Positions 34,420 to 48,370 of a DNA stretch of 64,000 bases are shown here, one piece after another. How positions within the stretch are numbered: position 1 is the first letter of the stretch; every line of letters begins with the position of its first letter. The stretch is from contig JAFEKR010000013.1 of the NCBI GenBank assembly GCA_019022495.1, forward strand, positions 868,001 to 932,000, written 5' to 3'. Origin of the DNA: Epichloe hybrida. Lineage: Eukaryota > Ascomycota > Sordariomycetes > Hypocreales > Clavicipitaceae. The translations under genes and the position numbers were made by a program. Below the pieces are notes generated by a model, which saw only the letters and a program-made list of their open reading frames with translations, was not told where the DNA came from and searched no databases.

Positions 34420-37400
34420 CTAATTAGTAGTTAACTATAACCATAGATAAGTTAGGTATTATAAGAAAAGACATTTCTATAAATACCATAGCCACTACCC
34501 CTTATTATGCTAAATTAACGGTTATTATAGTAAAGAGGCATAACTATAGAGTGTGCTAAAGGAAGATAGACTAGAATCCTAGCGATAGGCTTATTAGACT
34601 TCTAAGAGATTAATCTATTAACTCTTAGGCCTTTAGGATATTTAGTTAATTATTAATCTTATTATCTATCACAAGAAAACTAACTAAATAACTAAATCTA
34701 TTGCTAAAGGCATTTTATTTAAACCTAACGTTAAAAATAATCCTTAGCTAAGCTAGCTAACCTATATAACCTCCTTTTACACTCTCTTTATAACCCCTTT
34801 TCTCTCTTTATAGCTTTTTACGCCTTAGTGTTTTAAATATTAAGTTGTTTTTGCTTTTACGCTATCTTTGTAGCCTACTCTTCTCTCTTTTTGCTATTTT
34901 TCCCTCTTTTATACTTTTTCTATTGTTTTTTATTATTTCCCTCTATTTATCCTATTAATCCTATTAATCCTGCTAATCCTATTTATCCTATTCTATTTAT
35001 CCTATTTATTCCATCCTGTTTATCTTGTTTATCCTATTTATTTTACTTATTTTACAAGCAAAGCTCTAGGCTTTATTATATTAATTATAGTACTTTTACC
35101 CTATTTTTATTAGCCTTATTAATTTAAGACTAATATTACTAGAGGGATAGAACTAGAGGGCAAAAGAATAATAAGGGGCACTCCCTAAAATATACTCCTT
35201 TTCTCTAAACCCCTATAAGTATCTTTAAAGATAACTATCCTTAAAAGACCTTAAGAGAATAAACTCCTACTATATCTATAACTACTTACTAGTAAGCTTA
35301 TAAGAGATTAGAAAGAATCTAATAACCTAGATCCTAAGACTACTATATAGCCTAAGCTTAATAATTATATTATAGGGTTTATTAACCTTAGTGAGCGTTA
35401 GGGCTAGAGAGATAATAACCTCTAGGAATTATTCTAAGAGAACTTTAAAGGCTAGTCTAAGAATACCTTTAAAAGAGTAAATAAGGATATTATAAGAGAG
35501 CTATATAACTCTTTATAAGATCACGGCGTTCTTATTAAATAAGGCCTAGGATATCTAATTCTAGTATTACTTAAAGAAGTGCTTTATTAAACCTTAATAC
35601 CTTATTAGCTAGAAGAAAGGTTAAGATCCTCTAAACTACCTTAAATATAACCTCTATAGGCCACTGCCGCAAAGACCTTACCTAATATTCCTAGCTCCTA
35701 AAGGGAATAATTATTATATTCTCTATAAGAACCCCTATAATAATCTTAGTTATATTAGGAGCTTAACCCTTAATAGTTTAATTTCCCTCCCTAATACTTT
35801 CCTTCTAATAAGTAAATTATAAAGAAAATCTCTAAGCTTATAAAGATATATAAGGATAGTAACTATTATAGTAAAAAGCTATATAACTTCCTCTTACTAA
35901 AGCTTATGCTCTTTAAGAGTAAGTATAACTAGATTAACCTCCTTAAGTTATATTTTAGTAAAGTATTCCTTATTATATTAATAGGAGATACTAAATAGTA
36001 CTTTCTTAATTACCTTACTAGTAAGAACCTCTCTTATAAAGAGATAATTATAAATATCTATTAATAATTTAAAATAGAAAGTAATTAATAGTTCTATTAC
36101 TATAAGTAAAGTAATATAACCCTTAAAAATGTTATTATATAGAACCCTAATAAGAGTAAGCTTAAGTGCCTTAAGATTCTATTAACTACCTTAAAGAGAG
36201 TTTATAGAGGGCTATACCCCTTTAATATAGTGAATATAGAGCTCTATAAGCAGACCTTAAACGTAGTCTCTAGTATCCCTAAATATTAGGTAGTGAAGTA
36301 TATATATACGCTAGGCTTTAAGAACCTTACTAGTAACCTCTATAAATTAATTATAATTATAAAGAGTAATGTAAGGAGTAACTAATACTACTAGCATTAA
36401 GATAAAGACCTATTAGAGGTAATATTTATAGACTGCTAATATAGCTAATAGAATTAAAGAGACTAAGGAAAAGAAGGTTATTATAGTAACTCTAAATAAC
36501 CTAAGTAATGCTTTATTTATAATAAGAGTAGCTACTAGTTATTAAACTATACTAACGCTAAACATTAGAAAGAGAAAGAGAGGTAATAAGCTAGTAAGAA
36601 CTATTATTTACCTCTTATAGAGAAGAAGTTTTAGGTATTCCTTATTTTATTTAAAGGAAATAATAGTAATAATAAAGAGAAAATAGAAGACTAGGAAATA
36701 TAGCTTAAGGCCTTTACTTAGGACTAAGATAATAGCAATAAGGATATTAAGAAAAAGCTATTATTAAAGGTATAACTTAGCATTATATAATTCTTCTGCG
36801 TAGGATTATAAACAATAGATAACGTTAATATCCTTATAATGCTTAAGAATTAAGCTTTTTAACATGCCTTACTTAAGCAAGAGCTATACCTTAAAGAGGC
36901 TTTTAATAAAGATAATTTAATCTATTATACCTCTAAAGAACGCTATTCTAAAGAGATCTTTAGAGGAATTATACTAGATATAGGAGCCTTAGGCTAATTA
37001 ACTACTAGTCTAGCATAAGCCAAAGCCCTACTAAGATTAATGCTATTATTAATAATTAAACTCTATAACCTAGAAGTTATTTGCTTTAGTACTAGATTAG
37101 TAATAACACATAGCGTTATCTATATGCCTATAAAGCTTAGCTAAATTAACTTCTATATCCTTAACACTACTATACTCTTTCTCTTTTCCCTTACTAATAT
37201 AGATAAAATAAAGGTTAAGATTAATAACCTTACTAATATATTAATTTAAAATAATAAGACTATACTTATTATACGTAAATAAGGCTACCCTTAGTGGCTT
37301 CTAGAGGTAAGAGAAACCACCGCTTTTTACCTATTAGAAGGAGAGATTTATTAACTTTACTAAAGGTTTAGTTATCCCTTAATTTAATAGCTTATAAAGA

Positions 37401-40400
37401 TCCTTTAATAAGCTAGTTATAATATTAAACGCTATGTAATTAAGAAGCTTACTAAAGTCTATTACTATTATTAGATAAATAGAAAAGCCCCTAGCTAGTT
37501 TAAATTCTCCCTTAAAGATAACTATAACTTTAACTATGAGATTATTATTAATATTATATAAATTAATAGCTAGCTAGTCCTTTATGTTATTAATTTAGTA
37601 ACCTTATTTAAGTAGCCTAATTCCTTAACCCTAAGAAGCAGAAAGCTTATAATATCTAGGATGTAATTAGAGAGTGCTAGATTAATATATATCTAGGCCC
37701 TCTAGACTAGATTGTTTATAATACTAGTAATAACTTTGCTTTAGCTAAATTTAGGCATTATACCCGCTTAATATTAATTAATATTAATAAGATACCTATT
37801 AAAGCCTATAATAGTATTAGAAAGGTTAAGAGATATTATAAACCTCTTTACTAGGCTTATAATATTATTATAAACTTAATTAGTAAGGAAATTACCCCTA
37901 AGCAATGACTCTAAATAGCTATTAAAGCTATTAATAACTTAGTAGGCCTTAATAGCCTTATACTAACCTTACTAGTCTTTAGAGCTTACTTATAGATAAT
38001 AAATAAGTTATTACTAAGCGTCTTTATTATTTAATAAGCTAAAGTAATTTAGAAGGTAACTAATAAAGTCCGCTATTACCTAGCTAAGAGGTAGGTTTAT
38101 AAGGCCCTTAGCGCCTAGAATAGCCCTAACACATTACTAATATATTAGCTACTACTATAGGCTAATGTATATATATAAAGAGAAAAAGGCAAATAGTATA
38201 GCCCTTATAAGCTATTAGCTACTAATAGGGAGACCTATATAGTTAAGATACCCTATAGCCTAGCTAAGTTTTGCTCTATAGTAGTAAAGCTATACTATAA
38301 GGACCTATAGTATATGGGGGCTAATAAGCAAAGCCTTTAGGATATTAAGGAGTATAACCTAGGCCTAGAGGTCCTTACCTATAATATAGCCCTTTCTTAC
38401 ACTATAGCCCCCTTTAATACTATAGTCCTATTATAAGAAAAGGCTAAGAGAGCCTAGGGAAATAAGCTACTTATAAAGGGTAATAAGGTAAAGGAAGAAG
38501 AGAAAGAGATACTAGTTAAGAGAAAGTAAGGGAGGCTAAGAAAAAACCTTATAGTTTAATTCTTTATTAATAAGAGTATAAAGAAGCCTATAAAGGCTAT
38601 TAAGGCTAAAGGTAATCCTATAGAAAGCTATAAAGTTAAAGAACTTATAGTAAGCCTTAAGGTAGCTAAAGCTACCCCTATAGGAAGCTATAAAGCTAGT
38701 AGCCCTAAGGAAGTAAAAGTAAAGGTAATTAGGGCCTAGGTTTATAATCCTAAGGAGCTTATTAGACCTATAAAACCCCTTATATTTATTAATAAAGACT
38801 AAGAGAAAGCATTAATTAAGGAGATTATAGCTAGAGAAGTGCTAAATATAGTATTCCTTATAGTAAAAGAAAAGGCTAACTAAAACCTTACCCTTTAACT
38901 TTACTAAGAGGGAAAGATTATAACCCTAGGGAGCCCCTTTAAATAATCTAATTAAGCTAAGATTAATATATTATAAGCTTATAATATGTTTAGATTTATA
39001 ATATTTAATCTAGCGAAGTATAGAGGCCACTAGATCTTTAATTCTTATATAGTCTAAGAGATTAAAGGTAAAGGCACTAAAATACTATATAAGAAATCGC
39101 GCCTTATTATACAAGGGCATAATAACAGAGGAAAAGAGGCTATCTTAACCTAATTACTAATAATATAGCGATTAAGCTAATGGATTATTATAGCCCTTAC
39201 TCTATTATTAAAGCAAAAGGGAATTTACCTTTAGCTATAAGACATTATATAAGCTTATGTTTAATCCTAAATAACCCTAAATAGGCTAATTATTATAAAG
39301 TTACTAAAGCAGATTACATACCTCTTTCTAAAAGGCATAATAATAGAGGTAATTAAGCCCCTCTATAGGATTATAGAGGCTAAAACCCACTAGTAAGCAA
39401 TATATTTCGCCACTATAGGGATAATCTTAACATAATAACCTTAATATATAATCCCTGCTTACTAATTACAGCCCTAAATAATAAAAACCTCTTTAGTATT
39501 ATAGGGATGTAAATAGATAATATACTAGGCCTTAGTAATAATAACTTCTTTAAGAAAGAAGAAAAAGAGCTTTAGAAGGCGAAGTTTATAGCTAAAGAAA
39601 AACAACGCCTTATAACTACAAATCCCCTTATCTTTAATAGCTATATCTTAACCTAAAACGCTAATAACTCCCTAACCCTAACCTAAAAGGGCTAAAGTTA
39701 GAAGATTAAGGAAATTAACCCTTAATTACTAATAGTAAGGTAAGATTATATAAAGCAAAGAGCCTAAGGAAGTTATATTGTAATAGTCTGTTAACTAAAG
39801 GCATTATATAACCTATTAATTGCTATATAACACTAAGAACCCTTTACTAATAATATCTTATGACTTAATAAATGCCTTAAGTGGCAAATTAAGCATTAGT
39901 AGCAGGGATTATAGTATATCCCCTTAACTCTTAAAGAAGTAAAGCTCTTTATATTTATAGATAGGTCCCTTACTAATAATAAAGATCTAAGTTTATAGAT
40001 TAGATATATTATTATAATTAGTAATAAAGTAATAAAGGAGAATAATACCTTTATCTTAAAAGGGAATATTATTACATATAGCTTTACAAAAAGCAAGCGT
40101 GTAACCTATAGCACACTTACATCTAAGCTATATAGCATGGTTTAAGGTGCTAATATTGCGTACGCGATATTTATAACCCTTTAAATAATTATAGACTAAT
40201 TAAAGATACCTTAGATCCCAATAATTCTCTATACAAACTCTTTCTTATTATATAAATACCTTATAAAGCTAGGTATAACAAAAGAGAAGTAGCTAATAAT
40301 TAATATTATAGCCCTTTAGTAATTATATAAGAGAAGGGAAGTCTATAAAGTTAGATAGATTAATAGCGGTAATAATCTAGCTAATGCAATAACAAAGGCA

Positions 40401-40684
40401 TCGCTAAATTTAGCCCTTTTAACCTTAATTAATTTAAATAAATTAATAATTTATATAGAAGGATAGGTTAAGAGACCTATAAGGTTAGGCAGAGGGGAGA
40501 ATTAATATAATAGGCATATAGGTATAGATTATAATAACTAGGTTAATTAAAATAACTAAAGCCACAATAGCTAATAAGAACCGTGGATTCCTATTAAGGG
40601 ATTTACTTATATACGCTTTCCTTTAATCTAATTTTTATTGCGTTTTTAGGCTCCTTTAGCCACAAAGAAAAGAGAGACTACTAG

Positions 40685-40973
40685 TGTGGCTTCCTTTAGA
40701 CCTTTAGATAATAGATAGTCTAACTATAGCTAAAGAGTAAAGCCACTAAAGGGATGCATATAATGCAATTAGATGCATCGCAAGCTACCCCGCTCTATTA
40801 GCAGTGGCACTGCACTATAGCCCTACTTTTCCCCCTTTTTGCCTACCTTCTCTTCTAGCTAGATTTCTCTCCTTCTCCCTCTTCTTCTCTCTCTTAGTTA
40901 TTAGCTATTATTATTAACTTCATTGAATTTAACCTCGTTACACTAGTGCGAACGTTCCTTGGTGGAACTAACA
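40685..40973 (+). repeat. 3' LTR of copia element
   Basis: 289 bp, aligned end to end with 34131-34419. The visible differences are mostly C/T and G/A changes. Confidence 0.9.
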
Positions 40974-43570
40974 TATAAACTATAATACCTAAATAGCTAT
41001 ATAGCTTAAGAACGTAAAGTAATATAAGGGCTAAAGCCCTATTAAATTTAGTATTTTCCTAGATTTACTAGAGATATACTTAGAAAGAGCCCCTAAAAAG
41101 TCTTATACCTTTATATTCTTTATAAAGTTACTCCCTAAGCTATAGGACTATATTAACTTATATATTTCTGTTACTAGGAAAATATAAGAGAAGGTTATAT
41201 AACTTACCTAGTGATTTTAGGAGGCTATGCTAAAGAGTAAGTAAAAGCCTAAATATTTAGGAGATAAAGGATTATATAAGAATCCCTAATATTATAGAAA
41301 TAACTTACCTTAAGGTTATAAGCTATATAGAGATTAAAGGAATAAAGACTAGGAAAAGGGCTTAGCTATATACCTAAATAATAGTAAAGTTAGGGATAAG
41401 AGATAATATTATAACTATAATAGCCTAGACTACCTTATAAATAAATATAATAAGCTAAGGAAAGACCCCTAAGATAAATAAGGAAACTTCCTAAGGTAAA
41501 AGTAAAGGCCCTTACCTTTACCTTAAATACTAAGGTACTAATTAGGTGTTAATTTTATATACTAGTTACTATTTATAGGTATAAAGATATTAAAATAGTA
41601 GTAAATCTAAATAGCTACACTAAGCTTAATATTATTAGTATTAAATTTATAAGAAATTATAAGCTTAATTAGGCTAAGGCTATAGTACTTATTCTCTAGG
41701 TAATAAGGGCCCTTATAGTCTCTTAATATAGTATTTATAAGGTGCCTATTACTATTAAAGACTTAAGAGAGAAAGAAAAGGACTTTAAGTTACTATATAT
41801 AGCTATAAATAAAGACCTAAGAGTAAGGGGAAGCCTTATCTTAATTAGGATATATATACTTACTAAAGAATATATATATCTTTATTTATACTCTTAAGAG
41901 TAGTAGTTTAAGAAAAAGAAAATAGCCTTTTTACTTATAACTCCTTATAAGTTTATAAAGGTAATATATAATAAGGCTATTATATATACTATTATAGGAG
42001 TTATAGAAGATAAGTTTATTACCCTTAAAGATAAGGAAAAGGTAAAAGCATATAGAACTATTAAAGATATCCCTAAGAAACTATATAAGTTTAAAGATAT
42101 ATTTATAGTAAATAAGGTAAGTAGTTTATTATTAAGAAAGGAGACTAATTATATAACTAACCTAATACCTAAGGCTATACCCCTATATAGACTAATTTAC
42201 TCTCTCTTCTAAAGTAAGTTAAAGGAGCTTTATAAATATATTAATAAAAACCTATAAAAAAGCTAGATAAAACCCTCTAAGAGCCTTATAAGCATACTTA
42301 TCTTATTTATACTAAAGAAGGATAAAATACTTTAACTATATATAGATTATTAAGGACTTAATATAGTAATATAAAAGAATTACTATACTCTCCCCTTAAT
42401 TTTAAAGATCCTAGACTAGTGCTAAGGAGCTTATTACTTCTTAAAGATTAATATTAAGGATACTTACTATTAAATTTATATTAAAGAGAGTAATAAGTAA
42501 AAGACTATATTTTATACTTACTATAAACACTATAAATACCTTATAATACCCTTTAGGCTAACTAATATACTAGTTACTTTCTAAAGCTATATCTATAAAG
42601 CGCTTTATAAGCTAATAAACACTATTTATATAGTGTATTTAGATAATATCCTTATTTTCTTAAAAATATAAGAGAAGTATACTATATATATTAAGGAAGT
42701 TTTAGAATATATAAGGTTAGTAAAGTTATATATAAAAACCCTTAAAGTATTTATTTTACTAGAAATTAGTAAAATTCCTAGGGTTTATTCTATTAGTTAA
42801 TAGTATTTTAATAGATATATATAGAGTAAATATAATCTAAGACTAGAAGGAGCTTATAAGCTTTAAAGATATATAGTTATTCCTAGGATTCTATAACTTT
42901 TACTAAAGGTTTATTTACTAATACTCTAGGATTATAGCACTCTTATATATGCTAATAAAAGGTAGTTAAAATAGCATTTAGACTAGGAAGTTTATATTTA
43001 AGGAAAGAGAATAGCTAGTATTTAACTAGCTAAAAGATACCTTTTAATAAGTACCTTTTCTTTATTATTATAACCTAAGTTAGCTAGTATATATTAAGAT
43101 AAATACTTTAGTCTTTATAATAGTAAAAATCTTATCTTAGTAAGATAATAAGGGCTAATAGTATCCTATAGTATTTTAGTTAAGGAAGTTTATAGACACT
43201 AAATATAATTATAGTATAGTAAATTAGGAGCTACTTACTATAGTAAATTTATTTAAACACTAGTAACACTATATTAAAGGCATAGTAACCCTAGTAAAGG
43301 TTCTATTAGATTACTATAACTTATAGACTTTTATAAAGTAATAAAAGCTAAATAGAAAGTAAGCTAAATAGTGTATATTCCTTTACCCCTTTTACTTTAT
43401 AATTAGGCATAGACTTAGGAAAAGTAACCTAGTAAATACACTATTAAGATAGTCTAATTATAAAGGCAAACCCTTAATAAATAAGTTACTTTTACTAAAG
43501 CTTTAAAAGAAAATAGTAGTTACTAAAGAACTAGTAAAAGAAAAGATACTAATATATAAGAGAAAATATA

Positions 43571-43720
43571 GTAAGATGCCTTTAAGGGAGGAAAATACCC
43601 TAGTCTTAATATATTAAAGAAAATATAGTAAGATACCTTTAAGGAAGGAAAATACCCTAGTCTTAGTAAAAAGGCTTAGTAAGATACCTTTAAAGGAGAA
43701 AAATACCCTAGTTACTATAA
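43571..43720. repeat. 50-57 bp tandem triplication in gypsy pol region
   Basis: GTAAGATRCCTTTAARG units begin at 43571, 43628 and 43678, each followed by AAAATACCCTAGT. Confidence 0.8.
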
Positions 43721-44671
43721 AGAGAGCTCTAGAAGCTAGAGTAGCCTAGTTAAGAGGCTAGTTAGCTACTATAAATCTAGTAAAAGATTAGCTAAATAAG
43801 GGTAATTTCTAGGAGAAAGTAGTATATATCTAAGATATTAGCATAGTATAAGAGATATAGGAGACTATTAAGCCACTAAATCCTTACTAATCTAGGCTAA
43901 ATAAACCATTAGCGTAATTACTATAGAAGGCATAGGATTAAGATTTAGATTTATAAAGGTAAAATAGTAAGATTAATAATTCCCCTAGTAAGAGGTAAGG
44001 GAAAAGCTAGTCTATAGTTATATAGTATAAGGGGCCTCTTAATATACTAAGACTAAGTAATTATTCCCTAGGAGCTTATCTTATAATAGGAGCTTTTATA
44101 GTTACACTATAATAATTTACTAGTAAGTTACTTTAAAACTAAATATACTCTTAAGCTATTAAAGCATTACTTCTAGTAGCTAGGTATAAGTAAGTTAGTA
44201 TTTAACTATATTATAAGCTATAGGGTTTGCTAGTAAGTAGTAGCTAGAAGGCATTACCTATATAAAAGCCTTAAATCCTTACTAATACTATAATAACTAT
44301 AGGTAAAAATCTTAATAGATTTTATTATAGGATTACTAGTTACCTAAGTAAGTAAATAAGAGACTAATGTAATCCTAGTGATTATAAACTAATTTACTAA
44401 GTACTCTGTCTTCTTACTTATAACTATAATAATTAATGTAGCTAAACTAGTAAAGCTTTTCTATAAGGAGATTAAACTAAGGTTTAGGGCGCTAGAGGGC
44501 ATTATATTTAATAGGGGATTAGTCTTTATAAGCTAATTCTAGTTAGACTTATGCTACCTATTATATATAAAGTAAAGGCTTTCTATAGCGTTTTACCCCT
44601 AAACTAATGGATAAATAGAGAGAATAAACTAAGTACTTAAGCATTACCTCTAATACTTTATAGCTAATAAC

Positions 44672-46076
44672 CAGAGCATTGCATTACATTACATTACATT
44701 GTGTAATGTTTGTAATGTAATGTATTTAATACACATTACATTACATTACACCTTACCCTTAATAATTACATTACATTACATGTAATTATTTGTAATTATT
44801 TGTAATTATTTTTAATTTTTTAATATTAAGGTTATATAATTAGATATAGATAGTAAAAAATATAATTTAACTATTAAAAAGTTTATATTAAGTTTATAAA
44901 AATATAACTAAGGTCTTATTACTATCCTTACCTAAATTATAATTAATAAAACTAATAAAACTTATCTCTTAGGTTTATTTTAAAGAAAAAACCCTATAAC
45001 TAAGTGTATTAGCTATAATATAATTAATATAATTACTTTTAGACTTACTTTTAAAATATCCCTTTTCTAGGATTAGATTATATAGTAAAGTAAACAAACT
45101 ATAATTACATATAAGGGGTAATTAATAGGGTCCACTTTTAGACCCACTTTTATAATATCTCTTTTCTAGGATTAGATTATATAGCAAAGTGAAGAAACTA
45201 TAATTACATATAAGGGGTAATTAATAAGATCCACTTTTAGACCCACTTTTATAATATCTCTTTTCTAGGATTAGATTATATAGCAAAGTGAAGAAACTAT
45301 AATTACATATAAGGTGTTATTAATAGGACTTACTTTTAGACTTACTTTTAGAAGAAACTATATAACTAGAAAGGGAAACTAAAGATAGTAAATATTATTA
45401 AACTTACTTTTAAAGCTTATTTTTAAATACCTTTAATATTAATATAAATATATTATAAATATTATAAATATTTATTATAAAATAGTTAAGTCCTTTTTTA
45501 TTAGCTTTTCTAAGGTTTTTTACTTTTTCTTTAGCATAAAAAACCTTAAAAGTTAATATAATTACCTATAATTATACTTAAATAGCTATATAGCTAGGAA
45601 TTTCTTTATTATATATATTTAAATTTCTTTTTTATAATAAGAAATATATATATATAAATATATTATTATTAGAGTTTTAATCTTATTTATATATAATAAA
45701 AAGAAATTTCTTTAGGGTAATTATTATATTTTAAGTAAAGAAAGTATATTAAAAAGAATAGTAAATCTAAAAAAAAAGTTCTTTAACTAAAAAAACCTTT
45801 ATAATTTAAAGAAAAAATAATAGTATAGTTTATTATTAGAATATACTATATTTAGCTACTATATACCTGTAAATAGCTTATTAGTCTAAATAAGCTTTAA
45901 CATTAAAAAATTATAACTAAATAACTAAATTATAACTAAATAACTAAATTATAATAATAAAAAACAGTAATATTAAGTTAATAGAGAAAAATCTAAAGAA
46001 TATTATAAGATATTAATATACCCCACTTATATTTTACCCTAACATTACATTTGTAATGAATGTAATGTATTGTAAT
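44672..46076. mobile_element. Repeat element with hAT-like start, right end unclear
   Basis: It starts CAGAGCATTGCATTACATTA, directly interrupting the gypsy integrase region. It contains ATTACATTAC arrays at both ends and a 99-bp tandem array. The right end near 46076 lacks a clean matching terminus. Confidence 0.5.
45036..45345. repeat. 99-bp tandem repeat array
   Basis: CTTTTAGAC recurs at 45036, 45135, 45234 and 45333, an exact 99-bp period with about three full units. Each unit contains TCTAGGATTAGATTATATAG. Confidence 0.9.
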
Positions 46077-47204
46077 CAGAGTATTGTTTGTAGTGTAGTT
46101 AGTGTAGTTTTTAGGAAAAATTTGTATTTGTAGTGTAGTTTTTTTTTTCTTATAGTTAGTATAGTGTAGTTTTTTTTTTTTTATAGTTAGTGTAATGTAG
46201 TTTTTTTTTGCTTGTAGTGTAGTGTAGTTAGTGTAGTTACTAACTACACTAACTACAAAAACTACAATGTAGTGTTAGTAAAAAAAAAGTGGGCCTTTTT
46301 ATTATATAATGTTATTATAAGGATTAAAAGAAAGCTAGTTATATAGAAGGTTTTATTATTACCTATTTTACTTAATTAGTTATAGAATTTATAATATTTA
46401 CCTTTTTTTAAGAATTTTACTATAACTAGGGTTATTTATAATATTATACCTTTTTAATAATACTATTATACTTATTACTTTATTTTACTAATATAACTTT
46501 AAGAAAAACCTTCTAATTATTTTATTTACTATTATTATTAATTATTTTATATTTTTATTATTAATTTAATTAAAAAATACCCTAAACTAATATAATTAAA
46601 TTAAATTAGAAATCTAAATAAATATATAAAAGTTAATAGAATATATACTTAGTACTTTAATATTATTATTAATATAATAAGAACTTAAAAAAAGCTTAAA
46701 CTATTTATTTACTATTTAAACTAATTAAATATTACTTTAAGCTTTATAATTCTAAAGCTTTAAGAAGTTATATATAGTAACTTTATATATCTTATTATAA
46801 TAATATATAAAGAAAGAATATAATAGCCTAATATTTATAATTTATTAATAGATAACTAATAGTATTATTTTAATTACCCTATATAGCTTAAATAAGCTAT
46901 AAAAAATAATACTAGGACTTAGTTTTATATAATATACTATACTTATTATAAAAGCTTTAATAACTTTTATAACCTTAATTACTATTATTACTATAATTAC
47001 TATTATTTTACTTTTATTATTATTTTAAAAAAACATAAAAGAGAAAACATTTTTATAATATTAATATTTTTAAAAACCTTAAAATACTAAGTTATTAAAA
47101 ACTATAGCTTTTACTATAGTAATTTACTTATAATTACTAGTATTTATATTTAAGTTATTTATTTATTATTTATTTATTATTAAACTTTAACACTAATAAT
47201 ATTA

Positions 47205-47284
47205 TAAGTAATCTTAGTAATCTTAGTAATCTTAGTAATCTTAGTAATCTTAGTAATCTTAGTAATCTTAGTAATCTTAGTAAT
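47205..47284. repeat. 9-bp microsatellite AATCTTAGT, left half
   Basis: A tandem array interrupted at 47285 by the LTR element; it resumes at 49688. Confidence 0.9.
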
Positions 47285-47468
47285 TGTTACGTGCTAGAAT
47301 TAACAGTTAGCCTGTCACCTTAGGATGTGGCCTGTTAATGCCACTAGACCTCGGATGTGGCTAGCACGTGACCTAGAACCCCTATATTAGACAATAGCTC
47401 TGACCTCTAGCTAGTTGAATCATCATTTACCTTCACACTCTTTATATCATACATTTCGTATTGTAACA
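47285..47468 (+). repeat. 5' LTR (184 bp)
   Basis: TG..CA ends. It contains an internal inverted pair, ACGTGCTAG and CTAGCACGTG. Confidence 0.88.
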
Positions 47469-47959
47469 AGTGGTAGCAATTGCTCTCTGATTATTGCGCA
47501 CCTCTAGCGCTTTTACTACTAATAAAAGCCACTAAACTAACTATTTGTTAACCAATTCACCAAGCCCGTTAAAGCTATCCCTTTTAATTAGCCTAATAGT
47601 CTCTAGGCATCGCGCCTATCGTTAGATTCATTAACCTTCAATCCGACCGTTAGAACTGTTAACCTTCGTTCTGATCGTCAGATTTGTTGATTTTCAATCT
47701 GACCTCGTTAGATTCGTTGACCTTTAATCCAACCGTTAGAACTATTAACCTTCGTTCTGATCGTTAGATTTGTTAATTTTCAATCCGACCTCATTAGATT
47801 CGTTAACCTTTAATTCGTTGACTTTAATCCAATTGTTAGATCTGTTGACCTTTGATCTAACCGTTTGATCTGTTGACTTCGATCCGACCGTTAATCTGAC
47901 TAATTAATTAAGCTATCCCTTTAGCTAGGCCTAATAGCTCCCTTAGGCATCGCTCCCAT

Positions 47960-48370
47960 TGTCAGATTCTTTGATCATTGAAGACCTTCGATTTGAAGAC
48001 CTTCGATCCGTTAATTCTTCGACCTTTAATTCTTCGACCTTCGAAGACCTTTGACCTTTGACTTTTGACCTTTGATTTGAAGACCTTCGAACCGTTAACC
48101 CTTGACCTTCGATTTGAAGACCTTTGACCTTCGATCCGTTTAATTGATCGTGCGAATTCGATTGACCTGAAGACCTTCAACCTTTGATTCTTTGACCTTC
48201 GAAGACCTTTGATCTGTTGATTTGAAGACCTTCGAACATTGAAGATCTTTGACCTTCGAAGACCTTTGATCCGTTCAATTGATCGTGCGAATTCGATCGA
48301 CCCGAAGATCTTCGACCTTCGATCTCCTTCGATCCGTTCGTTGACCTTCGACCCGACCGTCAAATCTAAC
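47960..48370. repeat. GACCTTCGA-type minisatellite inside the LTR element
   Basis: Irregular repeats of GACCTTCGA, GACCTTTGA and GATCCGTT. They create a 149-aa Arg/Ser/Lys-rich frame on the minus strand that I do not consider a gene. Confidence 0.8.

Larger units (their letters stand above)
34131..40973 (+). mobile_element. Ty1/copia retrotransposon, RIP-degraded, 6.8 kb
   Basis: It is bounded by 289-bp direct LTRs (34131-34419 and 40685-40973), each TGTGGCTTCC..AACTAACA, and flanked by a 5-bp target duplication TATAA (34126-34130, 40974-40978). The broken translation near 40090-40400 shows a copia-type RNase H (TLTSKLYSM and later LANAITKASLNLALL). The insertion site lies inside the gypsy element, so copia arrived later. 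Coding is destroyed by stops and transitions. Order along the strand is consistent with copia (RNase H last before the 3' LTR). Confidence 0.9.
33296..44671 (+). mobile_element. Ty3/gypsy retrotransposon, RIP-degraded, split by copia
   Basis: 5' LTR 33296-33492 (TGTGAGGCCCC..TTATA). Gag-like sequence runs to 34130 and pol continues at 40974 after the copia insertion. The plus-strand conceptual translation near 42630-42665 reads IVYLDNILIF, the gypsy reverse transcriptase active site with one Asp now Asn, preceded by HYKYLIIPF. Near 44600 an integrase-like VLKHYLQYFIA is readable. No 3' LTR was found before the next element at 44672. All frames are broken by stops. Confidence 0.8.
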
